In this document: positions 4,048-6,613 of the stretch, one piece after another
How positions within the stretch are numbered: the stretch's first letter is position 1
How the letters are laid out: every line of letters starts with the position of its first letter
Origin: Bacteriovoracaceae bacterium UBA7695
GTDB lineage: Bacteria > Bdellovibrionota > Bacteriovoracia > Bacteriovoracales > Bacteriovoracaceae
Length of the DNA stretch: 6,613 nt
Reading direction: 5' to 3'
Assembly (NCBI GenBank): GCA_002482685.1
Contig: DLGL01000075.1
Span: forward strand, 1-6,613
Program-made: the position numbers and the translations under genes
Notes under the pieces: model-generated
What the model saw: the letters and a program-made list of their open reading frames with translations, nothing else
The model's database searches: none
Told to the model about the DNA's origin: nothing

Positions 4048-6279
4048 ATGAAATTAATTGTCCTACTTGGACTGATGATCTCAAATCTCGCGTTTGCCGA
4101 CTTTGTTTACATGCAAGAAGACGCCAACGGAAAATCGGTGATGCTTAGAACCTCCTCACCGGTTCAGGCCCGAACCCTTAACGATACAACTTCAAAAAAC
4201 TGGGCCCTCTATCCAGATATCACTCCAGATGGTCAGGAAATCATTTACTCTGAGGGACCAGGCGCGACTGATTTACACCTGACTTATCAGAACCTGGCGA
4301 AAAATCTCACTCAAAAGTTTCACGCCTCTCAGAAGGGAATGATCCTTCATCCGAAATTCACAAAAAACGGTCGATTCATTTTTTATTCTGCTCCAAAGGC
4401 AGATGGGAAAAATACCATTTTCTATTTTGACCGGGCGGCTGAAGTTACACGTCAGGGAGCAGATTTAATAAACTACTCTCTTGATGCTGCAAAAATGCTG
4501 GATGAAACTGAAGAATCTTATTTCCCGCGTCCTTCAAGCGATGGAAACTTTATTGTTTACCAACGAAATACAAACGGAAAAAAAGAAATTATCCTTTTTG
4601 ACCGTCTGGAAAATAAAAAAACGGTTGTTGCTGAAGGAATGTCTCCAGCACTTTCATTTGATGAAAGATGGATTGCCTACACCTCTAAAGTTAATGGCAA
4701 CTGGGATATTTTTGTAACAGACAGAACGACAGGAGTTACGATCCAGGCGACTTCTGATGCTAAAGATGAGCAAGCGCCAACTTTCACTAAAGATAACACT
4801 GTTGTTTTTGCTTCAAATAGTTTAGGAGTATTTAAATTGTTTGAGTATGATAATGAAATTATTAATCCTCTTGCCCATTCAATGACTAGTGTTTCTAACC
4901 CGTTTTTATTTGAAAAAAGGGTGGTAGGGTTGATTGATAATAATGGCGATGAGAATTTTATATCGACTGATTCAAAACTGAACTCCCTTTTAAATTTTCA
5001 GCCAATTAGTTTTATAAAATCTTTTAACGATGGCTTCTTAGTTGTTGTTAAACTGAAAAATGACAGAAATATTTATTTATTAAATATAGTTAAAGGGACA
5101 AAAAACATAGTACAAAGGAATGTTGATATTGTTCACGAAGTATGTTTCTCTAAGAGTAATAATCATCTGGTTATAAATTACGATGGTGAACTTGTTTATT
5201 TTAACCTTAATAATGGACAATTCAGACGACTTTCAAAAAATACTGGTGAAGATAATATGACACCATATATTTATGGAACAGATGTTTATTTTTCGAACAA
5301 TGACAAGTCTGATTTTTTTCAAATTTATAAAGTAAACTTAAATGATTCATTTTCTAGAGTTTCATTGATTTATACTGCTAATCACGATCTAAGGATGCCT
5401 AAGTTTAATGGTAAAGAATTGTTTTTTATTGAGATTTTGAATAATGAATATTTATTAAAAAAACTGAATTTAGAAAACAGTGATTTGGAAATGATTACTG
5501 AGAGGGGGGTCATTTACATGTATGATTTTTTGAAAAATGGAGATTTAATATTTTCATACTCCGATTTCTTTACACCCAGGTCTTTATTTAAATACTCATA
5601 TTTGGAACGTACTATCAAGGCTTTAACAGGTAGAAAGATAAAAACTGATCTTTCTCTTGAATTTATTTCAAAAACCGAGGATAAATCGCCAGCCTATATC
5701 ATTAGTCCAACTAAGGAATCCGTAAAGGGGGTGATTCTTTTTATACATCCTGGCCTGCATTCTGATTTTTCGCCTAGATGGGATATTTTATTAATGAATT
5801 TAAGTAAAAACGGCTACTTGATAGTATGTCCTAACTATCCAATGTCTTCAGGATGGGGAAAAAAATATAATAATGCCTCATATACAGAGGCAATCTTAGA
5901 TTTGGAGCGATGGAAAACGAATTTATTGGAAAGGTTTAAAAATTCCCCTCTTTATTATGTGTCATCAAGTTCTGGAAATATCTTAATGGAGAAAGCTTTA
6001 TTGAATTCTGATAAAAAGGTTGTTGCATCTGTTTCATTATTTGGGGTACCTAATTTAAAATACCCTGATCCAACAGTTCCATCATTGTATTTACTGGGTA
6101 AAAATGACCCAATAGTGGATTTTGAAGATAGGATAAGAAATTTAGGGTTGTCTGGGACTTATAATAAATTTATTTCTGTTACTAGCTATTCGGATGAAGG
6201 GGATTGGTTTCGTAATAAGAAAAATGTCAGACATGCCGTCAATAAGATTCTAAATCATTTTTGCCAATCGAATGAATAG
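4048..6279 (+). CDS. Exported TolB-like propeller with S9-type hydrolase domain
   Basis: A 743-residue exported protein. Residues 1-17 are a Sec signal peptide ending in AFA, cleaved before Asp18. About five PD40/TolB-like beta-propeller repeats follow (starting near 54, 100, 158, 198 and 242; e.g. LYPDITPDGQEIIYS), then more divergent blades to about 540. Residues 555-740 match the alpha/beta-hydrolase domain of S9 prolyl-oligopeptidase-type peptidases: an HPGL oxyanion-loop counterpart of HGGP (567-570), NYPMSSGWG (596-604), a nucleophile elbow SSSSG with Ser641, and GKNDPIV with acid Asp687. Where S9 enzymes have the catalytic His in DEGHW, this protein has DEGDW (Asp719). The elbow also lacks its first Gly. 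The hydrolase may therefore be inactive or use another His (His729). The start is set by AAGGGG at 4037-4042. Base composition drops sharply near residue 250, suggesting a recombinant gene. The substrate is unknown. Confidence 0.82.
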   Translation: MKLIVLLGLMISNLAFADFVYMQEDANGKSVMLRTSSPVQARTLNDTTSKNWALYPDITPDGQEIIYSEGPGATDLHLTYQNLAKNLTQKFHASQKGMILHPKFTKNGRFIFYSAPKADGKNTIFYFDRAAEVTRQGADLINYSLDAAKMLDETEESYFPRPSSDGNFIVYQRNTNGKKEIILFDRLENKKTVVAEGMSPALSFDERWIAYTSKVNGNWDIFVTDRTTGVTIQATSDAKDEQAPTFTKDNTVVFASNSLGVFKLFEYDNEIINPLAHSMTSVSNPFLFEKRVVGLIDNNGDENFISTDSKLNSLLNFQPISFIKSFNDGFLVVVKLKNDRNIYLLNIVKGTKNIVQRNVDIVHEVCFSKSNNHLVINYDGELVYFNLNNGQFRRLSKNTGEDNMTPYIYGTDVYFSNNDKSDFFQIYKVNLNDSFSRVSLIYTANHDLRMPKFNGKELFFIEILNNEYLLKKLNLENSDLEMITERGVIYMYDFLKNGDLIFSYSDFFTPRSLFKYSYLERTIKALTGRKIKTDLSLEFISKTEDKSPAYIISPTKESVKGVILFIHPGLHSDFSPRWDILLMNLSKNGYLIVCPNYPMSSGWGKKYNNASYTEAILDLERWKTNLLERFKNSPLYYVSSSSGNILMEKALLNSDKKVVASVSLFGVPNLKYPDPTVPSLYLLGKNDPIVDFEDRIRNLGLSGTYNKFISVTSYSDEGDWFRNKKNVRHAVNKILNHFCQSNE
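4798..6279. other. AT-rich segment, possible recombination tract
   Basis: By hand count GC is 41% over 4201-4800 and 28% over 4801-5220; 5401-5460 is only 15%. The change falls inside the propeller-hydrolase gene near residue 250 and the frame continues through it. Leu and Ile codons turn strongly towards TTA and ATT after the junction. The composition rises again in patches after 6280. I see no direct repeats or insertion sequence ends at the junction. Confidence 0.6.
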
Positions 6280-6290
6280 TGATTCTTTTC

Positions 6291-6344
6291 TAAACTTCAA
6301 CTGAATGTGCAGCCTACAACTACAGGTATGCTTATAGAAGTTTA
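6291..6344. repeat. Inverted repeat with structured spacer
   Basis: TAAACTTC (6291-6298) is perfectly repeated in inverse as GAAGTTTA (6337-6344), with a 38-nt spacer. The spacer can fold internally by pairing GCA/TGC and CCT/AGG. It begins 12 nt after the propeller-hydrolase stop. No T-tract follows on either strand, so it is not a standard terminator, but it could mark or protect the transcript 3' end. Confidence 0.4.
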
Positions 6345-6395
6345 ATTGCCAGCAGTAAATTTCGCGGTCATTTTATATTCTTCTTTATCATCCAT
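6342..6395 (-). CDS. Possible 17-residue peptide ORF with strong RBS
   Basis: ATG at 6395-6393 is preceded at 7 nt by AAGGAG (6408-6403), one of the best ribosome sites in the window. The frame encodes MDDKEEYKMTAKFTAGN and stops at TAA (6344-6342). The same frame then reads 14 more codons (TSISIPVVVGCTFS) to TGA at 6299-6297, so a longer ORF may have been cut by one stop mutation. The upstream minus-strand frame ends in a TAA (6409-6407) that overlaps this ribosome site, which is the arrangement of adjacent operon genes. No family is recognised. It may be a real micro-peptide, a leader peptide or a decayed gene start. Confidence 0.35.
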   Translation of the reverse strand: MDDKEEYKMTAKFTAGN

Positions 6396-6404
6396 GATAT
6401 CACT

Positions 6405-6421
6405 CCTTATATAATATAAGG
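6405..6421. promoter_or_regulatory. Perfect 17-bp palindrome over a ribosome site
   Basis: CCTTATAT and ATATAAGG are exact inverse copies around a single A. Read on the minus strand the palindrome includes the stop codon of the start-less frame and most of the AAGGAG ribosome site of the 17-codon ORF. It could be a repressor operator, or an RNA hairpin that hides the ribosome site. It contains TATATTATA-like promoter sequence on both strands. Confidence 0.4.
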
Positions 6422-6607
6422 TGAGGGACCCTTTGTAGGAAATGGACCTACGGTTTCTATATGAGTAATAATACAGTTAATAGGGCTGCTTCCTGTATTT
6501 GTTACGGGACCGGAATTCAAAGCAGTTGCTACTGACTCTGATTTTTTGCAAGCATCAGGAAGAGTATGGCATTTTGCTACTCCGATAAACAGGCTTTTTA
6601 GATTTTT
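6407..6607 (-). pseudogene. Start-less open frame, likely gene fragment
   Basis: The minus strand is open for 66 codons between TAA at 6610-6608 and TAA at 6409-6407, with no ATG or GTG usable as a start; only CTG at codon 6 and TTG at codon 30 occur, without ribosome sites. The translation looks protein-like rather than random: three Cys (13, 20, 45), a Ser/Thr/Asn/Gly-rich middle such as SGPVTNTGSSPINC, and a Pro-rich end, as in secreted or surface proteins. The frame begins beside a run of seven A residues (6603-6609 region), a likely site for a frameshift; another frame is open across it to the window edge. It may be the 3' end of a broken gene entering from beyond 6613. No family is recognised. 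Confidence 0.35.
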
Positions 6608-6613
6608 TTATTG

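Larger units (their letters stand above)
6280..6613. other. Region without a complete gene
   Basis: This stretch of 334 bp has no intact gene longer than about 20 codons on either strand. It holds a long-range inverted repeat (6291-6344), a 17-codon minus-strand ORF with a strong ribosome site (6342-6395), a perfect palindrome (6405-6421), two further short dyads (6424-6451), and a start-less minus-strand open frame (6407-6607). The density of broken minus-strand coding suggests remnants of genes entering from beyond the window end. I found no canonical terminator for the propeller-hydrolase gene. Confidence 0.5.

Noticed and set aside
4481..4717. Alternative plus-strand frame inside the propeller gene
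   Set aside because: It lies in another frame within a well-supported gene with continuous PD40 repeats. It has no domain and no ribosome site of note.
6297..6341. Nisin-like core peptide, because TSIS also begins near the nisin N-terminus
   Set aside because: The match is four residues only. There is no lanthipeptide leader motif, a stop codon precedes it, and no modification enzyme is in the window.
6442..6468. Plus-strand 8-codon ORF MDLRFLYE as a leader peptide
   Set aside because: It is too short to support, with only a partial ribosome site and no downstream plus-strand gene in the window.
1..6613. CRISPR arrays, tRNA, rRNA, insertion sequences
   Set aside because: There are no regularly spaced direct repeats, cloverleaf or rRNA-like sequence, transposase motif, or terminal inverted repeats with target duplications.

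Overview
The window is a compact stretch of bacterial chromosome. The better-composed parts are about 40% GC by hand count, and there are six protein genes packed with little spacing. The gene style is a glycine-rich-tailed RRM protein, a CorA channel, an exported TolB/S9-type protein, and strong AAGGAG ribosome sites mixed with apparently leaderless starts. This recalls Bacteriovorax/Peredibacter-like Bdellovibrionota, but that is an impression from protein style only; no rRNA or marker gene is present to confirm it.

Layout, left to right. Positions 1-28 hold the intrinsic terminator of a gene lying before the window. A possible 28-residue minus-strand micro-gene (41-127) diverges from an RRM/RGG RNA-binding protein gene (172-504), which ends in a clear terminator (529-557). 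The corA promoter starts inside that terminator's T-tract, and the corA transcript is predicted to begin on its own ATG (591-1508). Next come an exported SnoaL/NTF2-like protein (1556-2035) and a YedJ-like HD phosphohydrolase (2032-2661), joined by a 4-bp ATGA overlap. An MFS transporter (2662-3909, minus) converges on the HD gene with no base between the two stop codons, and a hairpin spans both stops. A divergent regulatory region of about 138 bp (3910-4047) holds a minus-strand -10, a near-consensus plus-strand promoter and a 17-bp dyad. It leads into a 743-residue exported beta-propeller plus S9-like alpha/beta-hydrolase gene (4048-6279). The last ~330 bp carry no full gene. They hold a start-less minus-strand reading frame, a 17-codon ORF with a strong ribosome site, and a cluster of palindromes.

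The genes do not form one evident pathway. corA, the NTF2-like gene and the HD gene could share a transcript, since no terminator is visible between them. The MFS gene and the propeller-hydrolase gene share a divergent control region.

Three things stand out. (1) Three starts (micro-ORF, corA, MFS) share one layout: a -10-like hexamer, exactly 6 nt ending in TC, then ATG. This predicts leaderless mRNAs. (2) The propeller-hydrolase gene changes base composition abruptly near 4798, from about 41% to about 28% GC, in the middle of its propeller. This suggests a recombinant gene. (3) The hydrolase half of that gene has Asp where S9 enzymes carry the catalytic His, and a degenerate nucleophile elbow, so it may be a pseudoenzyme.
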